Below, piece after piece: positions 23,943-32,781 of a stretch of DNA of 44,168 nucleotides (its first letter is position 1; each line of letters starts with the position of its first letter). The position numbers and the translations under genes are program-made. This DNA comes from a virus. The stretch lies in IMG/VR virus record IMGVR_UViG_3300043395_002808, positions 1 through 44,168 of that record. One strand, written 5' to 3'. The notes beneath the pieces were generated by a model. The model saw only the letters and a program-made list of their open reading frames with translations, was not told the origin of the DNA and did no database searches.

Positions 23943-25589
23943 TTAGGCGCTGATGCGCTGAGCTATCGCGGTGATAGCGATAAAGTTAAGGGGCTCGACC
24001 GGCGCCACTTGATAAGAGATCGCTACTTGATCGCCTAAGTCCTCAAGCGTGACGCCTTGATAGGCCTTAATGCGCCCGTCGCGCACCTGCGCCGCGAGGC
24101 GCGCGTTAACGCGGCTCTCGATGAGGCTCATCTGTGACGCCTTAGTAGGGCGTCCGATTTGGTCGGCTAGAGCTGTGCGGAGGTCGCGCACAGAAAAAAG
24201 CACGCTCTCATACGCGCTAATCTCGGTGTAAACGGGGTTATTATCCTCAAGCCATGAGGTAAGGCTACGCTCAACGCGGGGCCCTATTTGGTCGCGGCTG
24301 ATCACACATAGCCCCGCCCTCAGCGCCTGCTCAATGTCGGCGTGCGTGTCCCACACTTGCGCCGTTGAGAGGATCGCGGGGCGCTTACGGGTGAGGGGCT
24401 CGCCTACATCTGAGCCCGCCTGCATGGCGGCGAGGATTAGCGCTGTATAACGGGCGTCGAGTGCTGTGATGCGCCCGCGCGGGTCGTACACGGTGACGCT
24501 CTGAGCGGCTAGCGCGATCCCCGGATTATTGAGGGCGGCGGCGAGGGTGCGCGCGGAGGTTAGAGTAGTGGTCGAAGGGATCGCGGCGTATGCTTGGCGC
24601 TCGTAGCCTGCGAGGGCGGAGGCGGTGAGGTGCGCGGGGAGTAGTGCATGAGCGGCGCTGTCCGTGCTGAACATACACACAAGTTGCACGCTCTGAGCCT
24701 CGATAGCCTCAAGCGCGGCGCTCCACCCTAGAGCGCTTCCCTGCGCGCCGCCGGTGGCGTACTGCGTCGAGGTGCTAAGGGTGCCCGCGCCGCTCGTTGT
24801 GTCTTGGCTCGCGGTCACTAGGCGCGAGGCGGTGAGGGCGGCGGTGAGGGCGCGCCCCGGCGCCTTATAGGTGAGCGTCGCGCCGTTTGAGACTGAGGTT
24901 AGCTTGTAGTCGAGCTCTGCGAGGGTGATTAGCCCCGGCTCGATGAGCTCCGCGCTAATATCCTCTAGGCCGTTGAGGATCGCCACGGCGGCGCGGAGGT
25001 CGGGCGCCTCGCTCTCGGTGATAGTGGCGAGGATCACCCCGCCGCTAGCCTCAAGCGTAATCACGCCCTCCTCAACGGTGAGCGCGAGGCTCCCGCCGGT
25101 GTTGTTGGTGAGCGTGAATAGGGCGTTGGAGGTCGCGCTAAAGCTCTCGCTGAGCCCCCCGCGATTAAGCGCTAGGCTAAGGCTATCGCCGCTCACGGTG
25201 AGGGCGGCGCTTAGGCGGTTCCCGCGCGGGCCATACACCTTTGAGGTGAGGATCACGGGCCCAAAGTCCACGCTAGCGGCGGTGCAAGCCTCGCGGGCGT
25301 TGATCATGATGAGCGCGGAGGCGCCACGGTTGGCGAGGGGGTCGTTTGAGGGGTTGAAGCTGAGCGCGGCGAGCTGTGCTAGGTCGGCGTCGCTTGTGTC
25401 ATAAGAGCTCATCGCGCGCCGTGAGGTAAACTCTACGGGCGTTGCGGTGGGAAATGTGGGAAAATCGCCCACTAGCGCAAGCCGCCCGCTATCGGGGGCC
25501 CCGCCGCTTAGGGCGCTCGCGTCAATGCGCGCATAGATACCGGGGCGCGCGGTCGCGGGGAGCCCGGTTAGCGTTAGGGTGCTCGGCAT
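23943..25589 (-). CDS. Tail sheath protein
   Basis: 548 aa, contractile sheath subunit. The C-terminal domain is characteristic: SLTSWLEDNNPVYTEISAYE, LRTALADQIGRPTKASQM, IESRVNARLAAQVRDGRIKA and a final strand VAISYQVAPVEPLNFIAIT. The N-terminal domain begins GLPATARPGIYARID. Ribosome binding site is AGGAG. A promoter-like ATAACA-17-TATAAT lies 35 bp before the ATG, which would suit separate high expression. This gene establishes that the phage has a contractile tail. Confidence 0.93.
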   Translation of the reverse strand: MPSTLTLTGLPATARPGIYARIDASALSGGAPDSGRLALVGDFPTFPTATPVEFTSRRAMSSYDTSDADLAQLAALSFNPSNDPLANRGASALIMINAREACTAASVDFGPVILTSKVYGPRGNRLSAALTVSGDSLSLALNRGGLSESFSATSNALFTLTNNTGGSLALTVEEGVITLEASGGVILATITESEAPDLRAAVAILNGLEDISAELIEPGLITLAELDYKLTSVSNGATLTYKAPGRALTAALTASRLVTASQDTTSGAGTLSTSTQYATGGAQGSALGWSAALEAIEAQSVQLVCMFSTDSAAHALLPAHLTASALAGYERQAYAAIPSTTTLTSARTLAAALNNPGIALAAQSVTVYDPRGRITALDARYTALILAAMQAGSDVGEPLTRKRPAILSTAQVWDTHADIEQALRAGLCVISRDQIGPRVERSLTSWLEDNNPVYTEISAYESVLFSVRDLRTALADQIGRPTKASQMSLIESRVNARLAAQVRDGRIKAYQGVTLEDLGDQVAISYQVAPVEPLNFIAITAIAQRISA

Positions 25590-25623
25590 AGCGTTTTACT
25601 CCTGCCTTGTAGGTGTCCTGTGC

Positions 25624-25652
25624 ATTATAGCCTAAAGCGCGCCGCTTGTTAT
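25624..25652 (-). promoter_or_regulatory. Candidate sigma70-like promoter before the sheath gene
   Basis: On the minus strand ATAACA (25652-25647), 17 bp, and a perfect TATAAT (25629-25624) lie across the end of the tail-terminator gene and the 42-bp gap before the sheath. It is one of very few exact TATAAT hexamers I noticed in this GC-rich window. The -35 matches at 4 of 6 positions. No experimental evidence. Confidence 0.35.
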
Positions 25653-26243
25653 AGGTTGTACGCGCCCGTTAGGTGTGACCCCTAAAGTAAGGGGCCCTAG
25701 CGTGCTATCCCACGCGCCGAGCCGTGTAGCGCCCTCCATGAGCCGCCCGCGTAGCTCTAGCCGGCGCACATACACGCCGAGCTCCTCCGCGCTGAGCGTC
25801 TCATGTGGCGCTAGCTCGCTCATTGTGCCGGTTTCGATGTAAATATAGCCGTTGCGTAAAAAGTCGGCGCGGGCCTGCTGTAGCGCCTTTAAGACGGTCT
25901 GCGCTAGAGCGTCGGCCTCATCGGCTCCGCGCGCGAGTATTTCAAGCGTCGCGCTCTGCTCGCTTATGAGGCTCTCGCCGCCGTTCCAAGTGCCGCCTAG
26001 TGGGCGATCTGTCACGCGGCGGGCGGTGAGCTGTGCGATTACACAAGGGGGCTTGGCTAGCCCTGCCTGTGCGTAGGGGCGGAGGTCGGGCGCTTGGGCG
26101 CTCAGCTCTGTGTAAAGCGCGTCTAGGTGCGCGCTGTTGCTCGCCGTGTCGCTGAATAGCGCGACCCACGCCGCTTTATTCGCGGGTGTAAAGTAGTAGG
26201 CTAGCGCGGGCTGTAGGGCGCTGAGCGCGTGATGATGTATCAT
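25632..26243 (-). CDS. Putative tail terminator / tail completion protein
   Basis: 203 aa. Features are LIEQSATLEI-type strands (ISEQSATLEILARGADEADA) and a long helix (LAQTVLKALQQARADFLRNG), then YVRRLELRGRLMEG. The combination of size, alpha-beta pattern and position between the gp10-like neck gene and the sheath fits a tail terminator, which caps the tail tube. It overlaps the upstream neck gene by 4 bases. Confidence 0.55.
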   Translation of the reverse strand: MIHHHALSALQPALAYYFTPANKAAWVALFSDTASNSAHLDALYTELSAQAPDLRPYAQAGLAKPPCVIAQLTARRVTDRPLGGTWNGGESLISEQSATLEILARGADEADALAQTVLKALQQARADFLRNGYIYIETGTMSELAPHETLSAEELGVYVRRLELRGRLMEGATRLGAWDSTLGPLTLGVTPNGRVQPITSGAL

Positions 26244-26944
26244 AAGCCCGCCGCCTGTACTAGCTGAGGGATTTGAGCGGCGACGCGCGCCGCGAGGTTA
26301 GCGGCGGGGCGTCCGGGGTGTTGCCAAGCGTCCGCGCGCTTTGTGCTGACGGTGCGCCATGCGGCGTAAGTGGTGTTTGTGCCGGGTGCGCCTGCGGCGG
26401 TTGTGGTTGTCGCCTCTAGCCTTACCATACCGCTAAGCGCGGGGGAGGTGCTCCTAATCCCTAGCTTATTGATGAAGTGCGCTGAGGGGTTGGAGTAGCG
26501 CCCGCCGATAAGTAGGCGCCCGCCCGTGGCGCTCATCGAGGGGGCAAGCTGGCGCGCGGCGGTCTGCGCTCCTCGCCCGCCGTACTCTTTAATGTCCGCC
26601 GCCGTGCGTCTAAACATGATGTACCTGTAAGGCTCACCCTTACGCGGCCCGCTCTTTACATAGCGGATCGGCGAGGCGCCGGGGCGCTGTGTGCGGAGTA
26701 GATAGGCCCGCATATCATGCGCCGCTACGCCCTCCTCGATCATGAGTGGCACTATCCCGCTAAGGGATATGATTACATGATTAGCGCTAACCTCGCGTAT
26801 CTGTACCGCGCGCTTGTAGAGCGCTAGAGTGCTCTTGAGCCCGTAAGCCTGCGCCTCTGCCTTCCACGCCGCCGCGACTACTTCAGCGATGCGATAGGCG
26901 CGCGCTAGTCGGCTCGCTTGATCAATCCCTGTGCTAAGTGTCAT
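26240..26944 (-). CDS. HK97 gp10-like neck/head-closure protein
   Basis: 234 aa. The C-terminal AAWRTVSTKRADAWQHPGRP pattern (RTVS ... W-HPG) is typical of the HK97-gp10-like/neck protein family that links head and tail. The centre has GIVPLMIEEGVAAHDMRAYL and RYVKSGPRKGEPYRYIMFR. It lies between the connector proteins and tail terminator, with four-base overlaps on both sides. Confidence 0.75.
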   Translation of the reverse strand: MTLSTGIDQASRLARAYRIAEVVAAAWKAEAQAYGLKSTLALYKRAVQIREVSANHVIISLSGIVPLMIEEGVAAHDMRAYLLRTQRPGASPIRYVKSGPRKGEPYRYIMFRRTAADIKEYGGRGAQTAARQLAPSMSATGGRLLIGGRYSNPSAHFINKLGIRSTSPALSGMVRLEATTTTAAGAPGTNTTYAAWRTVSTKRADAWQHPGRPAANLAARVAAQIPQLVQAAGL

Positions 26945-27759
26945 AGCCCGCCCCCTTCACGCGGGGCGCCGTACTGCTCTAGCCGCGCCTCTGCGTAGAT
27001 CGGTAGTGAGATATGAAAAGGCGCCGGCGCCTTAAATGCGCGGTAGGCGTCGCGTATAGCGTGCGGTTGCCCCTGCACGATATAAGCGGGTTGCGTGTAA
27101 TACTCCACGGCTACGCGCGCGCCTGTGGGGGGTGCGTCGGGCGCTGTCCATGTGATCACCCCGCTAGCGGCGCTAAAATCCACGCCCTCTACATATGCGC
27201 GCCCCCCGGTCACAGTCCCGCTAAGGGCGGCGCTCCTCGCATACCTCACGCCGAAGGTGACGGCGCCCCCCGCGAGGTCGTGTGTTCTCTGCGATATCGG
27301 GTAGGTGAGCGTATCGGTGGAGCCCGCCCCGCGCGTGATAACCTCGCGATAGGTTAACTCTGCGTCTAGCACAGTGAAACGGTCGCCCATAGCGGGCAAG
27401 TGTTCGGGCAATAATGAGAGCCCTATGAGCCCCTCTGCAAACTCTGAGCCCCCCACCGCGCTAAAGCGCTCATCTGTGCGGCGCGCGCCGGTCACTAGCG
27501 CTCTAATCTCTTGGCCGCTGTGGTAGAGGTAGCCGCGCCCGTTGCAAGCGTCGCAGTCGGGGCGGTTTCGGCGTGTCGGTGCGCTCGTGCTGAGGGTCGC
27601 TTGAAATCCGCTAGCCGTGGCGGGGGCGTTGCACGGGCACAAGCTAGAGAGCTCCCACCTCACGCGGAGCCCTTGACTAAAAATGAGCTTTCTAAACTCA
27701 TCGGGCCTAAAGTCGGCGCGGGGGATTAGCTTTGGAGGTTGGCGTGAAGGTAAAAGCAC
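26941..27759 (-). CDS. Head-tail connector-type protein with zinc-finger cysteines
   Basis: 272 aa. Cysteines at 41, 43, 69 and 72 (SSLCPCN ... CDACNGRGYLYH) form a likely zinc-binding site of the rubredoxin/DnaJ-like kind. The remainder is mostly beta (GGRAYVEGVDFSAASGVITW, ARVAVEYYTQPAYIV), with HAIRDAYRAF near the end. It lies between two connector genes, so a structural role at the neck is likely. Confidence 0.6.
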   Translation of the reverse strand: MLLPSRQPPKLIPRADFRPDEFRKLIFSQGLRVRWELSSLCPCNAPATASGFQATLSTSAPTRRNRPDCDACNGRGYLYHSGQEIRALVTGARRTDERFSAVGGSEFAEGLIGLSLLPEHLPAMGDRFTVLDAELTYREVITRGAGSTDTLTYPISQRTHDLAGGAVTFGVRYARSAALSGTVTGGRAYVEGVDFSAASGVITWTAPDAPPTGARVAVEYYTQPAYIVQGQPHAIRDAYRAFKAPAPFHISLPIYAEARLEQYGAPREGGGL

Positions 27760-27769
27760 AGGCGCCCCC

Positions 27770-28726
27770 TTACAGCGCGGCCATTTGGAGCGCGCGGTAA
27801 GTAGCCCTTAGCGTTTTCATGAGGCTCTTTAGCTCTTTTTCAAACTGAATAAGGCGCGCGCCGTAGCCCGCGTTAGTCGCGCTCGCTGTGGTGCTGATGC
27901 TTTGGCTGAGCCCGTCGATGCTTTGGCTCTGTTGTGCGATACCCGCGCCCGCGATGAGGTCGCCTGCGATATTGAGGGCGAGGCTCGCGCCCTGTAGCCC
28001 TATAGCGCGTACTATCGGCGCGGGTAGGGTGTCCACAGTCCATGATACAGTTAAAGGCGCGGCGGTGTTGATCCCTGTGCGGGTAAGCGTGATGCTGTTA
28101 TAGCCCTTAGCGCTCACCGTGGCGCCGGTGCTCGCGCTCGCGCTGTAAATGTCCTGTAGGCTCACCCCTAGCGGCGCCTCGACGCTGAGCGCTCCGGCGG
28201 GGATTGTCGCGGAGCCCGTATATAGGGGGAAACCTGCGCGATAAGTGATTTCAAAGTAGGCGGGGATATAAGGGTCAACACCCGTTAACCCTCCAAAGCC
28301 TAAAATGATCGGTTGGCCGCCGCTGATTACATAGCTCGCCGCGCCGTCTGTGGTGGGGATAATGTGTATCTGTCCCGCCATAGGTTCGGGGATTGTCGCC
28401 CATGTAGAGGGGAGGATCGCGCGCGAGGTTGAGCGCCCATATAGAACGGCGAGCTCCTCAACGCTCAATAGCGGGCGGTGCCGGGTGCGGATAGGGTACC
28501 ACCCCGCGCTTAGCCCCGGCTCTCGGTCTTGGCGCTCGCGGATCGTCTGAGGGGCGAGGGTTAGCCCTAGCTCGTCACCTATCGCGCGCTCAGCCTGCGC
28601 GAGAGCGTCTGTAAAAACAGCCTCGGGGTAAGGCGTGCCGTCGTCTAGTGTGAGATCAACGCCTAGTAGAAAAGTAGATTTAAGCCATGCGGCGTTATAG
28701 CCGCGCGCCTCTAGCGCTGAGCTCAT
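27770..28726 (-). CDS. Head-tail adaptor/connector protein
   Basis: 318 aa. The N-terminal part (PEAVFTDALAQAERAIGDEL) is helical and resembles gp6-type adaptors. A beta-rich insertion (residues about 90-240) follows. The C-terminal segment with LAGAGIAQQSQSIDGLSQSI, then TNAGYGARLIQFEKELKSLM, is typical for phage adaptor proteins lying just after the capsid gene. Likely a ring component below the portal. Confidence 0.65.
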   Translation of the reverse strand: MSSALEARGYNAAWLKSTFLLGVDLTLDDGTPYPEAVFTDALAQAERAIGDELGLTLAPQTIRERQDREPGLSAGWYPIRTRHRPLLSVEELAVLYGRSTSRAILPSTWATIPEPMAGQIHIIPTTDGAASYVISGGQPIILGFGGLTGVDPYIPAYFEITYRAGFPLYTGSATIPAGALSVEAPLGVSLQDIYSASASTGATVSAKGYNSITLTRTGINTAAPLTVSWTVDTLPAPIVRAIGLQGASLALNIAGDLIAGAGIAQQSQSIDGLSQSISTTASATNAGYGARLIQFEKELKSLMKTLRATYRALQMAAL

Positions 28727-28729
28727 AAT

Positions 28730-29008
28730 CTAGCCCTTTCTAGGCCGCCCGCGTCGCTTTACCGGCGCGGGGGTGGGGGATTGTTCGCCCTCTAGGGTCG
28801 CGGGGGCGGCGGGCGCCTCTGCTTCCTCTAGGGGCGATAGCGCGGGGGCGGCGGGCGCCTCCGCTAAAAGTGTCCACGCGCTAGAGCGGGTGAGGTGCTC
28901 AATCTGTGCGGGCGTGAGGTCGGGGGTGGTGATAATGTAGCCTTCAACGGCGACGGGCGCCCCGGCGATACTCAACACACCCTCTTTAAAACCTCTACTG
29001 CGCCACAT
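28730..29008 (-). CDS. Small head-region protein ending in an AT-hook-like motif
   Basis: 92 aa. It begins MWRSRGFKEGVLSIAGAPVA and has a middle Ala/Pro/Glu-rich linker. The ending, KRRGRPRKG at 84-92, contains the AT-hook core RGRP. Position between capsid and adaptor genes is often that of a head-completion or decoration protein. The basic tail could contact packaged DNA. There is no recognised family for the rest. Confidence 0.6.
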   Translation of the reverse strand: MWRSRGFKEGVLSIAGAPVAVEGYIITTPDLTPAQIEHLTRSSAWTLLAEAPAAPALSPLEEAEAPAAPATLEGEQSPTPAPVKRRGRPRKG

Positions 29009-29036
29009 CTAGCACCTCTTTAAGCTCAGCTACCGC

Positions 29037-30440
29037 TTAGGCGGAGGGGAGGCCCTGCGCGGGGTTCACGCCGGCGTTCTTGATCACCCACATCTTAGAG
29101 GGGAGCATGACGGCGGGGGCGCCAAACATCATCAACAGGAAGGGGTAAGAGCTGTTAATCTGCGCGAGGGGGCGGCGGATTAGGCTCAACATCTGATAGT
29201 AAGCCATGTGATCCGCGCCGCTGTTGATGAGCAGGATAGGCGAGGCGCCGGGGAGGTCGGCGTTGTGGTCAACCACCACAGTAGTAGCGCCGCCGTTGGC
29301 CACCTCGCGGACGAGGAGCGCGCCGTTGGCGTTGGCCGCGTCGGGGGCGCTTCTGTAAATGCGGTAGTGGCTCACGGTCGCGCTAGAGTCGCTCTGGGCG
29401 ATAGTAAAGCTCACGCTCTCACCGGCGGCGACGCTCACGGCGGCGGTGTCCACGGCGACGCCCACACCGGCGGGGCCCACGGGCACCACGCGATAGCGAT
29501 AGGCGCCTTCATCGGCCGCCACAAACTGAGAGGCGGCGTTAGAGGCGGCGGCGGGCGCTACGCTGATCGTAGGCGTCACCACGGAGCCGTCAAACACACC
29601 CGACACACCGGCGGCGGGGGCAATGCGGTCGTGACGCTCAAGGAACGGGCACGCTACGACGGGGATCATACCGTAAGGGGCGCTAATGGTGATGCTGTTC
29701 GAGCCGAAGCCTAGCATACCGTTAGAGAAGTTAACTTGATCATGGCGCCCAAAGGTCACAGTCTGCTTAATGAGCTCGCTGAGCACGCGGGGCGTAACTA
29801 GGATATGGGAGGCCATACCATAGAAGGGCGCTGAGTAGAGGGCGCCTAGCACCTCCTGCAAGTAATCGGGGGTCACGGCCTTTCCGCGAAGGTCGGCCAC
29901 ATTGCCCGCGTCCTTGATCTGCTTAATGATACCGTCCCACGCGAGGGGGTTGACGGAGCTGTCGCCGTAGAAAAGCTCCTTCTCGACGCGGCGCAACAGC
30001 GCCTCCGTGCCGCGCGTCGTCTCAAGCGCGAGGGCGTCGGTTGAGGGCCCGCTGAGGCTCACGAATGAGGCAACATCGGTGATCTCACGGCGCTCCGCGA
30101 GATACTTAATCTGCACGGCGACCTTCTGATAGGTGGCGCGGTTGAGCGCGCCAATACCGCCCTCAGCGATAAACGGGGAGTGCTCAGCGCCGTGGCTCAG
30201 CACGCGGTTATACTCAACCACCGTGTTCATAGCGGCGACCTTGTTAAGCATAGGCCACAGCTTGAGATCGCTCATCGAGGAGGTCGCCACGCTCAGCGTT
30301 TGGCTCAACTGCTGAGGGATAAGGGGCGAGAGGTTGTTAGCGGTCTGAGAGCCGCCGGCGGGGACTAGGGGCGTCTGATAGCCCACGGTGCCCTTGTTGA
30401 GATCGGCCATAAGCGCGGCGAGGTTCTGAGAGGTGATCAT
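29037..30440 (-). CDS. Major capsid protein with inserted Ig/FN3-like domain
   Basis: 467 aa, HK97-type shell protein by position after protease and scaffold and by segments such as LKLWPMLNKVAAMNTVVEYN, RREITDVASFVSLSGPSTDA and GRHDQVNFSNGMLGFGSNSI. The C-terminal QMLSLIRRPLAQINSSYPFL resumes after an insertion at about residues 285-397 that looks like an Ig/FN3 sandwich (AYRYRVVPVGPAGVGVAVDT, SATVSHYRIYRSAP). Such insertions are displayed on capsid surfaces in other phages. The N-terminal residues 20-49 resemble the protease C-terminus. AAGGAG precedes the ATG. Confidence 0.85.
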   Translation of the reverse strand: MITSQNLAALMADLNKGTVGYQTPLVPAGGSQTANNLSPLIPQQLSQTLSVATSSMSDLKLWPMLNKVAAMNTVVEYNRVLSHGAEHSPFIAEGGIGALNRATYQKVAVQIKYLAERREITDVASFVSLSGPSTDALALETTRGTEALLRRVEKELFYGDSSVNPLAWDGIIKQIKDAGNVADLRGKAVTPDYLQEVLGALYSAPFYGMASHILVTPRVLSELIKQTVTFGRHDQVNFSNGMLGFGSNSITISAPYGMIPVVACPFLERHDRIAPAAGVSGVFDGSVVTPTISVAPAAASNAASQFVAADEGAYRYRVVPVGPAGVGVAVDTAAVSVAAGESVSFTIAQSDSSATVSHYRIYRSAPDAANANGALLVREVANGGATTVVVDHNADLPGASPILLINSGADHMAYYQMLSLIRRPLAQINSSYPFLLMMFGAPAVMLPSKMWVIKNAGVNPAQGLPSA

Positions 30441-30452
30441 CTGCGGGGCTCC

Positions 30453-31025
30453 TTAAAAAAAGCGGCTCTTGATGTCGAGGGGGTCGGCGCCGCTCTCTAG
30501 GAGGGCGGCGGCGTGCATAAGCTGAGCGGCGCGGTTAGCGTCGGTGGTGGTAGCGGTGGCGAGAGCCTTAATGAGCTCATCGCGCGCGTCAACGGCGGCG
30601 CCCTTCACCTCGCCGGGGGCGGGGATAAAGTCCACGCTCTTAGCGATAGGGGCGAGCTGTGCGGGGCGAGCGTCGCGGAGGCTCTTGAGGTCTGCCTTGA
30701 GCCCCTTGATGAGCTCTAGGGCGCCGGCGAGGCCCTTAGCAAGCGCGGCGTTCTGTGCGCGTTGCTCGGTCAACATGGCGTCAAGCGCGGGCGCGAGGCT
30801 CTCGGCTAGGCTGAGCTCTGCGCTCTCAACGGCCTTCTGCAAGCGCTCAGCCTGCGCGGCCTCTGCCTGCGCCTGCGCGTTAGCCACATCGGCGAGGGCC
30901 TCTAGGCTCTTGTTGAGCGTGTCGGCGGCGCGGTTGTCCGCTAGGGTGGCGTCGGCGCGGGCCTCAGCCTCAGCGGGGGCCACGCCCGCCGCCTTCATCA
31001 TCTCGATTAGATCGTCTCGGCGCAT
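30453..31025 (-). CDS. Capsid scaffolding protein
   Basis: 190 aa, almost wholly helical, rich in Ala, Glu, Leu and Lys with heptad patterns (EAAQAERLQKAVESAELSLA, KGLAGALELIKGLKADLKSL). The C-terminal helix ends DPLDIKSRFF, a likely capsid-binding tail. It overlaps the protease gene by 19 bases and precedes the capsid gene by 12, the classic protease-scaffold-capsid order. Confidence 0.8.
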   Translation of the reverse strand: MRRDDLIEMMKAAGVAPAEAEARADATLADNRAADTLNKSLEALADVANAQAQAEAAQAERLQKAVESAELSLAESLAPALDAMLTEQRAQNAALAKGLAGALELIKGLKADLKSLRDARPAQLAPIAKSVDFIPAPGEVKGAAVDARDELIKALATATTTDANRAAQLMHAAALLESGADPLDIKSRFF

Positions 31026-31735
31026 AGTCGCCTAGCCTCCATCATCTGTTGAGCCGCCTTTGTGATCTCGGCGAGGGGGGCGGCGGGGTAGTTGGCGTAA
31101 AGCGTCCTTATTGTATCAGCTAAAACGCTATCGTAAAAATCATTATTTTTTTGAGAGGGCCCCGCCGCGTTAGCTATTTGGGGGTTGAGCTGTTGTGGCA
31201 CTAGGGCGCTAAGGCTCTCGCCGTTAGCGGGGGCGCTTGGCGTTTGGTAGCCTATGAGGCTCTTGAGTAGCTCTAGCGTGGTGTCTGCGTTGATCGGGTT
31301 GTGTGTGATAGCGCAGTTAAGCACGCGCGCCTTGAGTATGCGCTTGGGGTTCTTAGGGTCGCGCTCGATCACCTGTCCCTCAATGCTAAAGCCTAAGCGC
31401 CGCCCGCCGCCCGCCTTCTGTAAGCTCCGCGCGGTGTCATAGACCTCTTTAGCCTTTGGGCGGTCGAGGAGTAGCACGCCCTCTAGGTGCGTCTCGCGCC
31501 CGCGCGTCTCGACGCTGAGCGGGTAGCCTAGCACATTTTCAACGCCGGGCTTGTGGTCGAGGTTAAGCCACCCTTTACGGAGGAAATAACTAAAATCTAG
31601 CCCGTTCTGCGCGATTGTCTCGCCCTGTAAGTCAACGCTCTCAGTAGAGATCACGCCCCTAATCAAAGCGGTTGGGCGCTCCTCATCGGGCGCGGCGTCG
31701 CTCTTAAAAATGTCTATCGAGCCTGTTAACTTCAT
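31007..31735 (-). CDS. Prohead maturation protease (HK97/XkdF-like serine protease)
   Basis: 242 aa. Conserved elements are the N-terminal RGVISTESVDLQGETI, His61 in NLDHKPG, Ser117 in RRLGFSIEG and His145 in CAITHNPIN, consistent with the serine/histidine prohead proteases (U35/XkdF type). It would cleave the scaffold and itself during head maturation. Beyond the domain the tail at 162-190 carries GYQTP ... LVPQQL, which resembles the capsid N-terminus. It overlaps the MuF-like gene and scaffold gene by a few bases. Confidence 0.85.
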   Translation of the reverse strand: MKLTGSIDIFKSDAAPDEERPTALIRGVISTESVDLQGETIAQNGLDFSYFLRKGWLNLDHKPGVENVLGYPLSVETRGRETHLEGVLLLDRPKAKEVYDTARSLQKAGGGRRLGFSIEGQVIERDPKNPKRILKARVLNCAITHNPINADTTLELLKSLIGYQTPSAPANGESLSALVPQQLNPQIANAAGPSQKNNDFYDSVLADTIRTLYANYPAAPLAEITKAAQQMMEARRLCAETI

Positions 31736-32781
31736 GGCGCCTCCTTGTCGGCGATTATGCGCCCGTCGCGCGTCACAGTCTGCCCCGGTCTTACGGTGAT
31801 TGTATCACACCTACATCTAGGGTGAGGCGGGTAAACAGTCGCGCGGTAGTCTGCGCGGCGCCGCCCCACATTCACGCCGTTTGATATGAGCTCGCCGGGG
31901 GTGAATAGGCGCGGGGTTTGGTCGGGGTTGAGAAATAGCGCCCGGCAAGTCTTACAGGCGCCCGTTTCGGGTATGCGTGCGATCTTGGCGCCCTCGCCGC
32001 CCGTGTAGAGCGCGTGGTAAAGCTGGCCCTCATTGTGCGCCGCCTGTAGCTCTGTCTCCGCGATGCGCTGAAAATCGCGCGCTAGGTCGCCCGTGCGTTG
32101 GCGTATGCGCCCCGCTACATCTGCGGCGGTGTCATGTGTCAATACGGCGGCGCCTACCTCCGCGCGGATCACCTCAAGCGCCGCCGCGCGCTTGGCGGGG
32201 TCGGGTGTGTTGAGTAGCTGTGGGCCATTCCATCGCTCATAAAAGCGCGCGCTCATCTCATCTGCAAAGTCCACCCCGAGCCCTCGAATATAGCCGCCCG
32301 CGTTGCGATACGCCTCTAGCAGTCCTGCGCGCTCGCTTTGGCTGATCCATTTGGGGATCGCTTGGGGCGGTGGTAGAGGGCCGGGGTTAGGCGGTACGGG
32401 TCGCTCTACCTTGAATAGAGGCGCTGTGGCGTCTATGCGCTGAGGTGCCGCTTCCTCGCGCGCGCTGATCGAGGGGCTTAGCCTATCTACCCATTCCCTT
32501 AGCGTGGCGTAGCGCATCTTAGCCCGCTCTGCCTCGCTCGCGTTAAAGTAGGGGGCGCCCGCGAGCCTTATAAATAGGATAGGGTCTAGGGGCTGATCTG
32601 CGCGCCGGCGGCCGTCTGCGTTGTAAATAGCGGCGGGGTCTAGGTGCCCCTGCTCGATGAGCTCCGCGATCCGCTCGTCTGTGAGCCCGCTAGCGCGAGG
32701 CCCTAAGAGCTCCACTATGAGCCCCTCATATCGCGCCTGTATGAGCTCACGCGCCCTCAGCTCAGCCTCTACTAGCCTCAT
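31732..32781 (-). CDS. MuF/SPP1 gp7-like minor head protein
   Basis: 349 aa. The C-terminal domain is the MuF-like module: ETELQAAHNEGQLYHALYTG, the CxxC in GACKTCRALFLN, then TPGELISNGVNVGRRRADYR, and the ending PPHPRCRCDTITV. Such proteins bind near the portal and may be ejected with DNA. The N-terminal half is helical (AELRARELIQARYEGLIVEL). It is coupled with the 90-aa gene upstream and the protease downstream. Confidence 0.85.
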   Translation of the reverse strand: MRLVEAELRARELIQARYEGLIVELLGPRASGLTDERIAELIEQGHLDPAAIYNADGRRRADQPLDPILFIRLAGAPYFNASEAERAKMRYATLREWVDRLSPSISAREEAAPQRIDATAPLFKVERPVPPNPGPLPPPQAIPKWISQSERAGLLEAYRNAGGYIRGLGVDFADEMSARFYERWNGPQLLNTPDPAKRAAALEVIRAEVGAAVLTHDTAADVAGRIRQRTGDLARDFQRIAETELQAAHNEGQLYHALYTGGEGAKIARIPETGACKTCRALFLNPDQTPRLFTPGELISNGVNVGRRRADYRATVYPPHPRCRCDTITVRPGQTVTRDGRIIADKEAP

